Assembly (NCBI GenBank): GCA_900104565.1
Contig: LT629952.1
Coordinates: 372,001 to 436,000 of the forward strand
Source of the DNA: Ruminococcaceae bacterium Marseille-P2935
GTDB taxonomy: Bacteria; Bacillota; Clostridia; Oscillospirales; Ruminococcaceae
DNA: 64,000 nt
Direction: 5' to 3'
Shown here: positions 16,285 to 27,864 of the stretch, in pieces
Layout of the letters: each line of letters begins with the position of its first letter
How positions within the stretch are numbered: the stretch's first letter is position 1
The notes under the pieces: generated by a model
The model's database searches: none
What the model was told of the DNA's origin: nothing
The model's input: only the letters and a program-made list of their open reading frames with translations
Program-made: the position numbers and the translations under genes

Positions 16285-17936
16285 TGGGTATGGAAAGCTT
16301 TTTTCAGCGTTTTTGCGACGTCTCATTTGATGAGAATGGTGTGCTAAAAGACTTTAAAGTAAAGTTTGAAGAAAACTATAATTTTGCTTATGATGTTATG
16401 GACGAAATTGCCCGCCAAGAGCCGGACCGCCGGGCAATGATCTGGTGCAATGAAGAAGGAGAAGAAAAAATTTTTACTTTTGCTGATTTAAAACGTATGA
16501 GTGATAAAACAGCAAATATGCTGCGCAGCCATGGAGTTAAAAAAGGCGATATGGTTATGCTAGTGCTGAAGCGCCACTACGAATTTTGGTTTACCATTCT
16601 TGCACTACATAAATTAGGCGCTGTAGCGATTCCTGCTACCAATTTGCTCACAAAGAAAGATTTTGAATATCGCTTTGAAGCTGCCGATGTAAAAGCAATC
16701 GTCTGTACGGCTGATGGTGAAGTAGCCGACCACGTAGATGCAGCTTGTGAAGAATATAAAGGGTTGACTGCAAAGGTTATGGTACACGGCTGCCGTGAAG
16801 GCTGGATAGATTTTTCCAAGGAAGTAGCAGAGGCTTCTGAACAGCTGGATCGTGTCAGCACTAAGGCACTGGAGCCTATGCTTTTGTATTTTACCTCCGG
16901 TACTACAGGATACCCCAAAATGGTAATTCATGATCACACCTATTCTTTGGGGCATATTATTACTGCAAAATATTGGCATAACGTTGATCCAAACGGTATT
17001 CATCTTTCGGTTTCTGATACCGGATGGGGAAAAGCAGCTTGGGGAAAATTATATGGCCAGTGGATTGCAGCAACGACAGTATTTGTTTATGACTTTGACA
17101 AGTTTAATCCCAAAGATATGCTGCATATGATTGAAAAATATAGGATCACTACATTTTGTGCACCGCCTACTATTTACCGCTTCTTTATAAAAGAGGGGAT
17201 GGAAGGTTATGATCTTTCGTCCTTGAAATATGCGACTACAGCTGGGGAAGCGCTGAATGCAGAGGTTTATAACAGGTTTTTAGAATATACCGGACTAAAA
17301 CTCATGGAGGGATTTGGCCAAACCGAGACTACCCTTGTGCTTACTAATCTTGTTGGAACAACGCCGCATCCAGGTTCTATGGGCAAACCTTCTCCTATGT
17401 ACCATGTTGCAGTTGTTGATGAAGAAGGTGCTGAAGTACCCCCTGGTACGGTTGGCGAAATCTGTATTCGCACAACAGATGAAAAACAGGTTGGCCTGTT
17501 TATGGAATATTACCGGAATGAAGAGCGTACCAAAGAAGCATGGCACGATGGCCTTTACCATACGGGTGATACTGCCTGGGTAGATGAGGATGGATTTTTC
17601 TGGTATGTTGGCCGTACCGATGATGTAATCAAAGCTTCTGGTTACCGCATTGGACCATTTGAAATTGAAAGTGTTCTGATGGAGCACCCGGCTGTGCTGG
17701 AGTGTGCAGTTACCGGTGCACCTGATCCGATCCGTGGTACCGTTGTTAAGGCAACCATTATTTTAACGAAGAACTACCAGCCAAGTGATGAGTTGAAAAA
17801 AGAACTTCAAACATATGTAAAGGAACAAACAGCACCCTATAAATATCCACGTATTGTAGAATTTGTTACTGAACTTCCCAAGACCATCAGCGGAAAAATC
17901 CGCAGGGTGGAGATCCGTTCCAACGATAATAAATAA
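16284..17936 (+). CDS. AMP-forming acyl-CoA synthetase (acetyl/medium- or branched-chain type)
   Basis: 550 residues of the ANL adenylating family. The P-loop-like LYFTSGTTGYPKMV is near residue 200. A GFGQTETT-type A5 motif (here EGFGQTETTLV) is near residue 345. The hinge region DGLYHTGDTAWVDEDGFFWYVGRTDDVIKASGYRIGPFEIE follows, and the catalytic lysine is in PKTISGKIRR near the C-terminus. The enzyme activates a carboxylate to its CoA thioester. The isoleucine T-box upstream suggests that the acid belongs to isoleucine metabolism, for example 2-methylbutyrate. That substrate is inference. GGAGGAG precedes the start. Confidence 0.9.
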   Translation: MGMESFFQRFCDVSFDENGVLKDFKVKFEENYNFAYDVMDEIARQEPDRRAMIWCNEEGEEKIFTFADLKRMSDKTANMLRSHGVKKGDMVMLVLKRHYEFWFTILALHKLGAVAIPATNLLTKKDFEYRFEAADVKAIVCTADGEVADHVDAACEEYKGLTAKVMVHGCREGWIDFSKEVAEASEQLDRVSTKALEPMLLYFTSGTTGYPKMVIHDHTYSLGHIITAKYWHNVDPNGIHLSVSDTGWGKAAWGKLYGQWIAATTVFVYDFDKFNPKDMLHMIEKYRITTFCAPPTIYRFFIKEGMEGYDLSSLKYATTAGEALNAEVYNRFLEYTGLKLMEGFGQTETTLVLTNLVGTTPHPGSMGKPSPMYHVAVVDEEGAEVPPGTVGEICIRTTDEKQVGLFMEYYRNEERTKEAWHDGLYHTGDTAWVDEDGFFWYVGRTDDVIKASGYRIGPFEIESVLMEHPAVLECAVTGAPDPIRGTVVKATIILTKNYQPSDELKKELQTYVKEQTAPYKYPRIVEFVTELPKTISGKIRRVEIRSNDNK

Positions 17937-17980
17937 AGGAACGTCATAATAATTTTGCTAACAAGTTTCTCATATCTTCC

Positions 17981-18021
17981 AAAAAGGGAGGCCTCAGGTA
18001 AAAACCTAAGGCCTCCCTTTT
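17981..18021. terminator. Bidirectional terminator
   Basis: AAAAAGGGAGGCCT pairs with AGGCCTCCCTTTTT around a 14-base loop that itself has a small CAGGT/ACCTA stem. It ends the acyl-CoA synthetase operon. Confidence 0.85.
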
Positions 18022-18156
18022 TGTTTTCGGTGATAACTACTTTATGTTTTAGAAATGTATAGCGTTGATTAAAAAAGCTGTTACTTACCTTCTTTTTTAA
18101 TAGGTTCTTGACAATTGATGCAATTAACCCGAAATATATGAATATTGTAAAACAAA

Positions 18157-18948
18157 TTATTCCTCCTGCTCGCGAATAAAGGTGATATAATCCATGCAAA
18201 ACTCATCCTGTCCAGCCAGGACCTTTGCAATAGCCAAAGTAAGCTGCATGGAAGGACTTGTACAGTCTAAAATGGCACTGGTCAAGCCGGCGCTAATAGC
18301 TGCAGCAGCAAAACAGGAGTTGATATTTGCGCGCTTTGGCAATCCAAATGAAACATTGGAAAGACCACAGGTTGTATTAATTTCCGGGTAATGCTGTGCA
18401 ATATGCCGGATGGTTCCCAAAGCATTTAAAGCGCTTTGCGTATTGGTAGCCAGTGTTTCTACCAATACATCAATATAAATTTGCGGGTCAGGTACTCCGC
18501 TTTGCCGCAGCTTATGAATTAATAGATCAGTCTTGGTTATTCTATCTGCCAATGTTTCGGGAATTCCATCCTGGTCGATTGGCAAAGCTACAATGCCAGT
18601 ATGATATTTTAGAACAATGGGCAAAACGGATTCATAGCGGTCTTCAATCGTAACCGAATTAATAATAACCGGATGGTTTCCGCAGGCTTCTACAGCAGAC
18701 TGAATGACAGAAGGCGAGGGGGAGTCAACCATAATGCCGCATGTAGAGTGCTTCAGCACAAGCTCAAGCAGCCACAGCATTTTTTCCTCTTCCTCGGCCC
18801 CACAAATAGCAGTGTTCAAATCAAGGTAGTCGGCACCGGCATCCGTTTGCTGTTTTATTAACCGAATCACATACTCCTCATCACCGGCCTGAATCGCATC
18901 AAGCGTTTTGGGTATGGAACTATTAAGTTTTTCACCAATTATAATCAT
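18157..18948 (-). CDS. Methyltetrahydrofolate:corrinoid methyltransferase (pterin-binding, MetH-like domain)
   Basis: 263 residues folding as a TIM barrel of the pterin-binding family. It begins IIIGEKLNSSIPKT, the usual start of these domains. Landmarks are GADYLDLN near residue 38, IMVDSPSPSVI near 72, INSVTIED near 97 and GLSNVSFGLP near 196. The domain transfers the methyl group of methyl-THF to a corrinoid. The gene starts two bases after the stop of the homocysteine methyltransferase gene, so the two form an operon that together supplies parts of a split methionine synthase. The B12-binding domain is not in this window. Confidence 0.88.
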   Translation of the reverse strand: MIIIGEKLNSSIPKTLDAIQAGDEEYVIRLIKQQTDAGADYLDLNTAICGAEEEEKMLWLLELVLKHSTCGIMVDSPSPSVIQSAVEACGNHPVIINSVTIEDRYESVLPIVLKYHTGIVALPIDQDGIPETLADRITKTDLLIHKLRQSGVPDPQIYIDVLVETLATNTQSALNALGTIRHIAQHYPEINTTCGLSNVSFGLPKRANINSCFAAAAISAGLTSAILDCTSPSMQLTLAIAKVLAGQDEFCMDYITFIREQEE

Positions 18949-18950
18949 AA

Positions 18951-20708
18951 TTATTCCTGCCTTTCTCTTTTGCGTATCTCACGAATTAACTCCGAGACAA
19001 TAATGGTGCGTTTTAACGGAACCATTAAATAAAATCCATCACAATATGTTTGCAGCTTGTCCATAATGGAAAGGCTGTATTCCAAAGAAATTTGATTACA
19101 TTCTTCAGGAGTCTTTTCATAAAAACGCTGCATTATTTCGTCAGGTATTTCAATTCCCGATACCTCATTTGTTAAAAATAAAGCATTTTTATAGCTGGCT
19201 ACCGGCAAAATTCCTGCTAAAAGCGTACAATCCAATAATTTTCTTGCCGTAATTAAATTTTGCACTGCCTGTTCGCTAAAAATAGGCTGTGTCATTAAAA
19301 AGTTAGCTCCCAATTCTAGTTTCTTTTCAGCACGTTTTAGTTCTATGTCAAAATTAGGGCTATTAATATTTAATGCAGCGCCAATTGCCATAGGTACATT
19401 TGAAAAAACTTCTTGGTTAAGGCGCTTTAAATAAGAAATTAGAGTAAAGGAATTAAAAGTAAAAACACCGCCACTTTTCCCATGATCCGTCTGAATGACG
19501 GGATCACCTGTAATTACAAAGATATTTCTGATATCTTCAAAAGAAGCAGCTAGCAGACTGGCTTTTGTTGCAATATGGTTTCGATCCCGGCAGGCTAAAT
19601 GCGGTATTACGTCAATACCAATTTCACGCTTAATTTTTGCTGCTGTCATAATACTGTCTGCACGTGCGCGAGAGAGGGGGGAATCTGCTACTGTAATAAA
19701 ATCCGCACCGATTAATTTAAAATCCCGGGCAGCCTCCAATATAAAGCTACAGTCATTATTAATTGGGGAATCCAGTTCAACTGCTATTATTTTTTGATGA
19801 TTTGTTTTTTTCTGCTTAAATATAGTTTGTTCGGTTTTAGGTTGTGAGAAGGCAGACTTTACTACAGGTTTAACCGAAGTGAGATTGGGGGAATCTTTAA
19901 TTTTAGCAACTGATTTTCGTAAATGTTCTGGTGTAGTGCCACAGCAGCCGCCCAGGTATTCTATTCCAAGGGCCGCCATATCAGTTAACTTTTCTGCAAA
20001 ATAATCAGGATTATTTTGAAACACCATACGGCCACCAATTGAAGAAGGGTAACCGGAATTAGGCATAGCAATTCGTTTTTTATTGGTAATTGGAGCGGTT
20101 TTCATTAGAGAAAGCATATGGGTTGGTCCGCACAAGCAGTTTAATCCAATGGCTGTTACAGCTTTGTTAACAGAAGCTTGTGTAAATAAATCCCGATAAT
20201 GTTTTCCACGCTTGGTGAATCCGTCCTGAGAAACCGCAAAAGAAACCAGAACAGTACTGTCTGGGCAGCTAGCTTTGATATGGTACAGTGCGGCTTCTAT
20301 GGGGGAATAATCGGCTAATGTTTCAAATAAAAAGTTTTTTCCACCAAGGGTTAAAAAGCAATCTGCCAGTTCCAAGTATTCCTTGCCGGCCAGTTCATCA
20401 TCATCATTTATAAAACCTATATCACAAAATATTGGGGCATTAAAAGAAGAAGCTGCCTGTTCAGCTAGTTTATACCCAGCCTCAACCAACTGAAACCGTT
20501 TTTCTTTACTCTCATACTGCAGGTGGTTCACACCATAAGTATTTGTTTTTACCGCTTCGCACCCGGCCTGCAGGTATGCAGTGTGTATGGCAGTTACGCG
20601 ATCTGGGTACTGAATATTTGCAAGTTCGCAAGGGTGGTCATCTCCGTAAGTCTGATAATAATAGGTGCCAAAAGCACCATCCAGAATCATAGTTTTTTTT
20701 TGTTCCAA
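18951..20708 (-). CDS. Bifunctional homocysteine S-methyltransferase / methylenetetrahydrofolate reductase
   Basis: 585 residues in two domains. Residues 1-290 are the homocysteine-binding barrel: ILDGAFGTYYY at the start, then zinc-binding Cys in NCLCGP and GGCCGTTPEHLR. Residues about 310-585 are a MetF-like flavin barrel with VTVADSPLSRARADSI, HLACRDRN and TQPIF segments. Together they would reduce methylene-THF and use homocysteine as methyl acceptor for methionine synthesis. The start is TTG at 20708, with a GGGGGG tract just upstream. It is the first gene of a two-gene operon with the pterin-binding methyltransferase. Confidence 0.92.
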   Translation of the reverse strand: MEQKKTMILDGAFGTYYYQTYGDDHPCELANIQYPDRVTAIHTAYLQAGCEAVKTNTYGVNHLQYESKEKRFQLVEAGYKLAEQAASSFNAPIFCDIGFINDDDELAGKEYLELADCFLTLGGKNFLFETLADYSPIEAALYHIKASCPDSTVLVSFAVSQDGFTKRGKHYRDLFTQASVNKAVTAIGLNCLCGPTHMLSLMKTAPITNKKRIAMPNSGYPSSIGGRMVFQNNPDYFAEKLTDMAALGIEYLGGCCGTTPEHLRKSVAKIKDSPNLTSVKPVVKSAFSQPKTEQTIFKQKKTNHQKIIAVELDSPINNDCSFILEAARDFKLIGADFITVADSPLSRARADSIMTAAKIKREIGIDVIPHLACRDRNHIATKASLLAASFEDIRNIFVITGDPVIQTDHGKSGGVFTFNSFTLISYLKRLNQEVFSNVPMAIGAALNINSPNFDIELKRAEKKLELGANFLMTQPIFSEQAVQNLITARKLLDCTLLAGILPVASYKNALFLTNEVSGIEIPDEIMQRFYEKTPEECNQISLEYSLSIMDKLQTYCDGFYLMVPLKRTIIVSELIREIRKRERQE

Positions 20709-21066
20709 GTAGGTCCCCCCAAAAGTCTACATAGTTTTCCATTAGTTTAGCTGAAGCTAGAAATTTCATTTATTTCAATAGATGATTGCGCTATATCCGA
20801 ACACCTGGGGTGCAAAGGAGATAGGTTGAGCCCCTTAAAAATGAGAATGGCAAGCCGGCTGAAACCTGAAATAGCCTTCGATCTACAAGTTTGGCCCCAT
20901 AATATAATTGCAGGGAGCGCTTTGAAATGCAAGGCATTGCTGTCACTTTTGTGGTAATTATAGCATATTTTTTAAAATAAGTGGAAGCTAGGAATGAAAT
21001 TATTAAAAATAACACGTATTTGCTATTTTTTTCATATAGTAAAAGTAATAAAGAGGGGGCGTAAAA
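20709..21066. other. Leader region of the methionine operon, no recognised riboswitch
   Basis: About 360 bases between divergent genes. On the minus strand there is a long region with a possible GGGG...CCCC closing stem near 20812-20840. I looked for S-box, cobalamin and THF riboswitch signatures and found none. The plus side carries GAGGGGG about six bases before the yunB start. Confidence 0.5.
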
Positions 21067-21762
21067 ATGAAGAAACAACCCAAAGAAAAAAGAACCCTCA
21101 ATTTCAAAGGGCGTATTGCGGTAGTAGTTTTAGCGTTGCTTTGCGGATTGTTATTTTCAGATTGGAAGATTCGGCCAATCATTCATACGATGGCGGAATA
21201 CCAAGCTAAAATATATGCCACTCAGTTTATTAATGATGCAGTTTATGAAGAACTTGCCAGGGAGGATGTTGGTTACGGACAATTGGTAACGTTAACTCAA
21301 AATGACCAGAAGCAGGTTACGTCTATTCAAACCGATATGGTAAAAATCAACCATATTAAAACGAATGTTACCACCGCTGCTTTGCAGCATCTAACGAACA
21401 TGAGCATCACAGAGATTTCCATCCCAATTGGAACACTTTTGGGAGGGCAAATACTTTCAGGACGGGGCCCCAATGTTCCCTTTCGTATTATTCCTGCCGG
21501 TTACGCCCAATCAGAATTGGAAAACCAGTTTTTAAGCGCTGGAATTAATCAGACAGTGCATAAGATTATGCTGCATATCAGTATCAATATTACAGCAGTT
21601 TTACCTGGATACAGTATCTCAACCACAGTAAATACCAACTTTTGTATTGCAGAAACAGTCATTGTAGGAACAGTACCTGATGCTTATACCAAAATTCAAT
21701 TGAATGGCGAAGTAAACAATTTGCCGGGTTTGCTGGCAGGATATAGCACCGCGCAGGAGTAA
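21067..21762 (+). CDS. yunB: Sporulation protein YunB
   Basis: 231 residues. A basic N-terminus is followed by one hydrophobic segment at about residues 17-34 and a mostly extracytoplasmic domain. Family landmarks are FINDAVYEELAREDVGYGQLV, then TNMSITEISIPIGTLLGG, and IKMQMHISIN-like strands (here HKIMLHISINITAVLPGYS). YunB is needed for full sporulation in Bacillus; its biochemical role is unknown. GAGGGGGCGTAAAA precedes the ATG. It stands alone and is followed by ligA after 139 bases. Confidence 0.9.
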   Translation: MKKQPKEKRTLNFKGRIAVVVLALLCGLLFSDWKIRPIIHTMAEYQAKIYATQFINDAVYEELAREDVGYGQLVTLTQNDQKQVTSIQTDMVKINHIKTNVTTAALQHLTNMSITEISIPIGTLLGGQILSGRGPNVPFRIIPAGYAQSELENQFLSAGINQTVHKIMLHISINITAVLPGYSISTTVNTNFCIAETVIVGTVPDAYTKIQLNGEVNNLPGLLAGYSTAQE

Positions 21763-21820
21763 ACAAAAACTTACAAAAAACTTTTGAAAGTATGTAAACA
21801 ATAATGAAAATATGTTATAA

Positions 21821-23878
<2,058 letters not shown>

Positions 23879-23892
23879 AGGACGGTGTGATC

Positions 23893-24162
23893 ATGCAGAT
23901 CAATATTAGACATGTGGCTAAGCTTGCCAGACTGCAGTTTGATGACAGCCAGGTAGAAAAACTGGAAAAACAGATGCAGGATATTTTAGGTATGGTAGAG
24001 AATCTGCCCGAACTGGCGGATGGGAAAATTGGTGTAGATCAAAATAATCCGATGATTTTACGCCAGGATGAGATAAAACCCTCTCTGCGCCGGGACGACA
24101 TTCTGAAAAACGCGCCTAAAACCGAGGCTGGCTGTATTGTTGTGCCAAAGACGGTAGAATAA
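23893..24162 (+). CDS. gatC: Aspartyl/glutamyl-tRNA amidotransferase subunit C
   Basis: 89 residues. GatC stabilises the GatCAB complex that converts misacylated Glu-tRNA(Gln) or Asp-tRNA(Asn) to the amide form. The sequence has the family start INIRHVAKLARLQFDDSQVEKL and the later LRQDEIKPSLRRDDILKNAP segment. The ATG at 23893 is preferred over GTG 23887 because AAGGACGG then has normal spacing. It lies 14 bases after ligA and upstream of gatA and gatB. Confidence 0.93.
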   Translation: MQINIRHVAKLARLQFDDSQVEKLEKQMQDILGMVENLPELADGKIGVDQNNPMILRQDEIKPSLRRDDILKNAPKTEAGCIVVPKTVE

Positions 24163-24206
24163 AATGATTCGATTTTATCTGCGGGCAACCGCAATAGGAG
24201 GTTAAA

Positions 24207-25670
24207 ATGGAACTTTACGAAAGATCGGCGGCACAGCTTGGAAAAATGCTGCGGGCAAAGGAATGCAGCGCTGTAGAAATTGCACAAGCAATCAATGACC
24301 GCATCGTCGCAGTAGAAGACAAGGTAGAAGCTTATATTACGCTGGCAGGAGATCAGGCTTTGGAACAGGCAAGGGCTGTAGATGCAAAAATAGCAGCCGG
24401 AGAAAATTTGGCGCCTTTGGCGGGTATTCCAATTGGTATAAAGGATAATATCTGTACCAAAGGAGTACTGACTACATGCGCTTCTAAAATGCTTTACAAC
24501 TTTGAACCGCCATATAATGCAACTGTTGTGGACAAGCTGCTGAAACAAAATATTGTATGCACTGGCAAATTAAATATGGATGAGTTTGCAATGGGCTCCA
24601 CCTGTGAGAACTCTTACTTTAAAAAGACAAAAAACCCCCACGACCTTGACTATGTGCCGGGCGGTTCTTCCGGTGGCAGTGCAGCGGCAGTTGCCGCTGG
24701 CGAAGCGGTGCTGGCATTGGGGTCTGACACTGGCGGTTCCATTCGTGAACCTGCCAGCTACTGTGGTATTGTAGGTTTAAAACCAACCTATGGATCTGTA
24801 TCCCGGTATGGCTTGGTGGCATTCGCTTCATCGTTGGATCAGATTGGACCTATGGGGCGCACTGTTGAGGATGTTGCAATGCTTTACAGCGCAATTTGCG
24901 GCCACGACCCTATGGACGCAACTTCTGTTCATCGTGATTATCCCGATTTTGCTTCTGGCATGAAGGACGATCTGAAAGGAATTACCGTAGGTATTCCCAA
25001 AGAATATTATGGCCCCGGCGTAGATGAAGAGGTTAAAAAAGCGGTTATGGACGGTGCCAAAATGTTGGAGAGCTGCGGTGCGGTATTAAAAGAAATTTCG
25101 CTGCCCAGTACAGATTATGCATTGTCTGCCTATTACATTATTTCTTCTGCAGAAGCGTCTTCCAACTTAGCCCGCTATGATGGCGTAAAATACGGCTATC
25201 GTTGTGAGAATTTTGACAGTCTTACCGACATGTATGAGAAAACCCGCAGCGAGGGTTTTGGTGATGAGGTCAAACGCCGTATTATGCTCGGCACCTTCGT
25301 TTTAAGCTCTGGATATTTTGACGCTTACTATAAACGTGCAAAGTTGCTTCAAAAGCAAATTGCTGATGAATTTGCCCAAGCATTTAAGGGCTGTGATGTA
25401 ATTTTAACCCCCACGTCCCCCTCTACCGCATTTAAGCTGGGTGAGTGTACCGATGATCCGCTTAAAATGTATGCGGCAGACATTTGTACGGTTACAGTGA
25501 ATATTGCGGGTTTGCCGGCAATTTCCTTGCCATGCGGCAAGGGCGCTAATGGTTTGCCGATTGGCATGCAGTTAATTGGTTCTAAAATGTCTGAAGCAAC
25601 GCTGCTTAGCACAGCACACTGTTACGAAAAAGCTGTCGGCGGTTTTGGCCCTGTGCCAAAGCTGGTTTAG
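24207..25670 (+). CDS. gatA: Aspartyl/glutamyl-tRNA amidotransferase subunit A
   Basis: 487 residues of the amidase-signature family. The catalytic Ser-cisSer-Lys triad is carried by KDNI near residue 78 and the glycine/serine-rich GGSSGGSAAAVAAGEAV and GSDTGGSIREPAS segments near 150-180. GatA releases ammonia from glutamine and passes it to GatB. ATAGGAGG precedes the ATG. It lies in the gatCAB operon between gatC and gatB. The length and motifs are complete. Confidence 0.97.
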   Translation: MELYERSAAQLGKMLRAKECSAVEIAQAINDRIVAVEDKVEAYITLAGDQALEQARAVDAKIAAGENLAPLAGIPIGIKDNICTKGVLTTCASKMLYNFEPPYNATVVDKLLKQNIVCTGKLNMDEFAMGSTCENSYFKKTKNPHDLDYVPGGSSGGSAAAVAAGEAVLALGSDTGGSIREPASYCGIVGLKPTYGSVSRYGLVAFASSLDQIGPMGRTVEDVAMLYSAICGHDPMDATSVHRDYPDFASGMKDDLKGITVGIPKEYYGPGVDEEVKKAVMDGAKMLESCGAVLKEISLPSTDYALSAYYIISSAEASSNLARYDGVKYGYRCENFDSLTDMYEKTRSEGFGDEVKRRIMLGTFVLSSGYFDAYYKRAKLLQKQIADEFAQAFKGCDVILTPTSPSTAFKLGECTDDPLKMYAADICTVTVNIAGLPAISLPCGKGANGLPIGMQLIGSKMSEATLLSTAHCYEKAVGGFGPVPKLV

Positions 25671-25685
25671 CAGGGAGGGAAAAAC

Positions 25686-27128
25686 ATGGAATACGAAGTT
25701 GTAGTCGGGTTGGAAGTTCACGCAGAGCTTTCCACCAAAACAAAAATATATTGTTCCTGCAAAAACTCTTTTGGGTCGGAGGTTAATTCAAACTGCTGCC
25801 CGGTATGTACCGGCATGCCTGGCACCTTACCCACTTTAAACGAAAAGGTAGTGGAGTATGCGGTACGCATGGGCCATGCGTTAAATTGTAGCATCAACCG
25901 CATTTGCAAGCAGGACCGCAAAAACTACTTTTACCCCGATCTTCCTAAGGCATATCAGATCTCTCAGTTTGATATTCCTTTGTGCGAGCATGGTTATCTG
26001 GATGTTATTTTAGATGAGCAGGGAAATACCAAACGCATTGGAGTTACCCGCATCCACATCGAAGAAGATGCTGGAAAGCTGATTCATGAAGACCGTTTTT
26101 CTGGTTCGTTGGTTGACTTAAATCGTTGCGGCGTGCCATTAATCGAAATTGTTTCGGAACCGGATATGCGAAGTTCGGCGGAAGCAAAAGCGTACCTGGA
26201 TACCATCCGTTCTATTTTGCAGTATCTTGATATTTCAGACTGCAAAATGCAGGAGGGCTCCATTCGTTGCGATGTTAACGTATCAGTACATCCGAAAGGA
26301 TCTGATAAGTTTGGTACCCGCTGTGAAATGAAAAACGTCAACTCCTTCAGTGCCGCAGTGCGTGCCATTGACTATGAGGCAAACCGTCAGATCGAATTAC
26401 TGGAAGCCGGCGGTACCGTTCAGCAGGAAACCCGCCGCTGGGATGATATGCGCGGGCAGAGCTATGTAATGCGCAGTAAGGAAGACGCCCAGGATTACCG
26501 GTATTTCCCAGAACCTGACCTGCTTACCATTGTATTGGAAGAAGAATATGTTAAGCAGTTGAAAAACTCTATTCCCGAGCTGCCCAATGCAAAGATAAAA
26601 CGGTATATGACCGATTATGCTCTTCCACATTTTGACGCGAACCTGTTGGCGGAAAATTTGGATAAGGCCGAATTGTTTGAAGAAGCCGTTCACATTGGCG
26701 GCTGCCAGCCTAAAAATCTATCGAACTGGATTTTGGGAGATATTTCCCGAATTTTAAATGAGAAAAACATTCAGCTGCAAGACACAAAATTAACCGCCCA
26801 AAAACTTACCGATATGGTGAAGTTAATCGAGAAGGGTACCATTTCAAACACTTCGGGCAAAACAGTGATTGAAGTTATCATGTTTGAAGATAAGAGTCCC
26901 GAAAAGGTTGTAAAAGAGAAAAATCTTGCACAAATCAGCGATACATCCGCGTTGGATGCAATTGTACAAGAGGTGCTGGCAAATAATCCAAAGCCTATTG
27001 AAGATTATAAAAAGGGTAAAACCAATGTTTTGGGCTTTTTGGTTGGCCAGTGCATGAAAGCATCAAAGGGCCAAGGTAATCCGGCCATTTTAAAAGAGCT
27101 GATAGAACGCTTCATACAGGAAGCATAG
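25686..27128 (+). CDS. gatB: Aspartyl/glutamyl-tRNA amidotransferase subunit B
   Basis: 480 residues. GatB binds the misacylated tRNA, phosphorylates the amino acid and accepts ammonia from GatA. It opens with YEVVVGLEVHAELSTKTKIYCSC and has the zinc-associated CPVCTGMPGTLP region. The kinase-site segments DRKNYFYPDLPKAYQISQ and RCGVPLIEIVSEPD follow. The C-terminal YqeY-like tRNA-binding region completes the protein. GGGAGG precedes the ATG. It is the last gene of the operon and is followed by a strong terminator. Confidence 0.97.
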   Translation: MEYEVVVGLEVHAELSTKTKIYCSCKNSFGSEVNSNCCPVCTGMPGTLPTLNEKVVEYAVRMGHALNCSINRICKQDRKNYFYPDLPKAYQISQFDIPLCEHGYLDVILDEQGNTKRIGVTRIHIEEDAGKLIHEDRFSGSLVDLNRCGVPLIEIVSEPDMRSSAEAKAYLDTIRSILQYLDISDCKMQEGSIRCDVNVSVHPKGSDKFGTRCEMKNVNSFSAAVRAIDYEANRQIELLEAGGTVQQETRRWDDMRGQSYVMRSKEDAQDYRYFPEPDLLTIVLEEEYVKQLKNSIPELPNAKIKRYMTDYALPHFDANLLAENLDKAELFEEAVHIGGCQPKNLSNWILGDISRILNEKNIQLQDTKLTAQKLTDMVKLIEKGTISNTSGKTVIEVIMFEDKSPEKVVKEKNLAQISDTSALDAIVQEVLANNPKPIEDYKKGKTNVLGFLVGQCMKASKGQGNPAILKELIERFIQEA

Positions 27129-27129
27129 C

Positions 27130-27175
27130 AAAAAACAAGTGTCCTTTGCTAATTAGCAAAGGACACTTGTTTTCG
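27130..27175 (+). terminator. Terminator after gatB
   Basis: AAAACAAGTGTCCTTTGCT pairs with AGCAAAGGACACTTGTTTT around a short AAT loop, with T-rich flank. Confidence 0.9.
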
Positions 27176-27366
27176 TATATGAAAGGGAATAGGGTACAGC
27201 TAAACTTTTTGGAGCAAAGCAGCCCCTTATTCTGTTGAAAGCGCTGTAACACTGCCTGCTTTTTTCTTTGGGCGATGCTGTAAGTATTGTTTGCAGCATC
27301 GCCCAAATCTTTAGAATAAATTCTACAGCTTATACTTGGTGATAACCAAAGGAGTTAGCAAACAGC
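27176..27366. other. Intergenic region with a strong hairpin
   Basis: TTTGGGCGATGCTG (27267-27280) and CAGCATCGCCCAAA (27294-27307) form a perfect 14-bp stem with a 13-base loop. It is likely a terminator or processing site. No gene is visible in this stretch. Confidence 0.6.
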
Positions 27367-27513
27367 ATGAGCGAATCAAATGTTAAATCAAATTTTCATG
27401 AGGAAAGTGAGCAGAACATACTGACTCACACTGTAAGTAATGCGACTAAAAAAATATTCGTGCAGTTTATAAAGCAGGTGACCATTTGCCCTTTTAGGGA
27501 TGAATGCTTTTGA
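27367..27513 (+). CDS. Possible 48-residue protein of unknown function
   Basis: An ATG at 27367 opens a 48-codon frame (MSESNVKSNFHEESEQ...). It contains a hydrophilic N-terminal half and a C-terminal stretch KKIFVQFIKQVTICPFRDECF with two Cys residues. GGAG lies about 12 bases upstream, which is rather far. I recognise no family. It may be a real small gene or chance. Between it and spoIIIAA there is a further 350-base stretch with no supported gene. Confidence 0.3.
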   Translation: MSESNVKSNFHEESEQNILTHTVSNATKKIFVQFIKQVTICPFRDECF

Positions 27514-27864
27514 TGAAAGGCTTGCCAGCAAATCCGAAGAAGATTCGCATATTTAAAAAATTATACAAAAAAAAGAACAGGCCGGAGCAACCCGGTCTAT
27601 TTTGTTTTCTAAATCAGATAGGAAGGTCCAGTACCCATAGTTATAGATGCATTTCCACTTTATTTTTTTCTGCTATAACAGAAAAAACGTATTATGATGT
27701 TACCTTAAATGGGTGTGAATACCCATGAGTAAAAATTATCGCTGCAATTCTTGTGTTTCTTGCAGATGCTTTGATACATAAAGTTTTTGTGCAAGCCGTT
27801 CTAAAAAAATAGGACAGGTCATATTTATTACAACGAGGAAAATCAAAATTCAGGAGGCTGAAAA

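Noticed and set aside
20709-20990. S-box, cobalamin or THF riboswitch before the methionine genes
   Set aside because: None of the conserved core segments of these classes could be found on the minus strand.
20747-21078. Two minus-strand frames before the methionine operon
   Set aside because: No ribosome sites and no family resemblance; they overlap each other.
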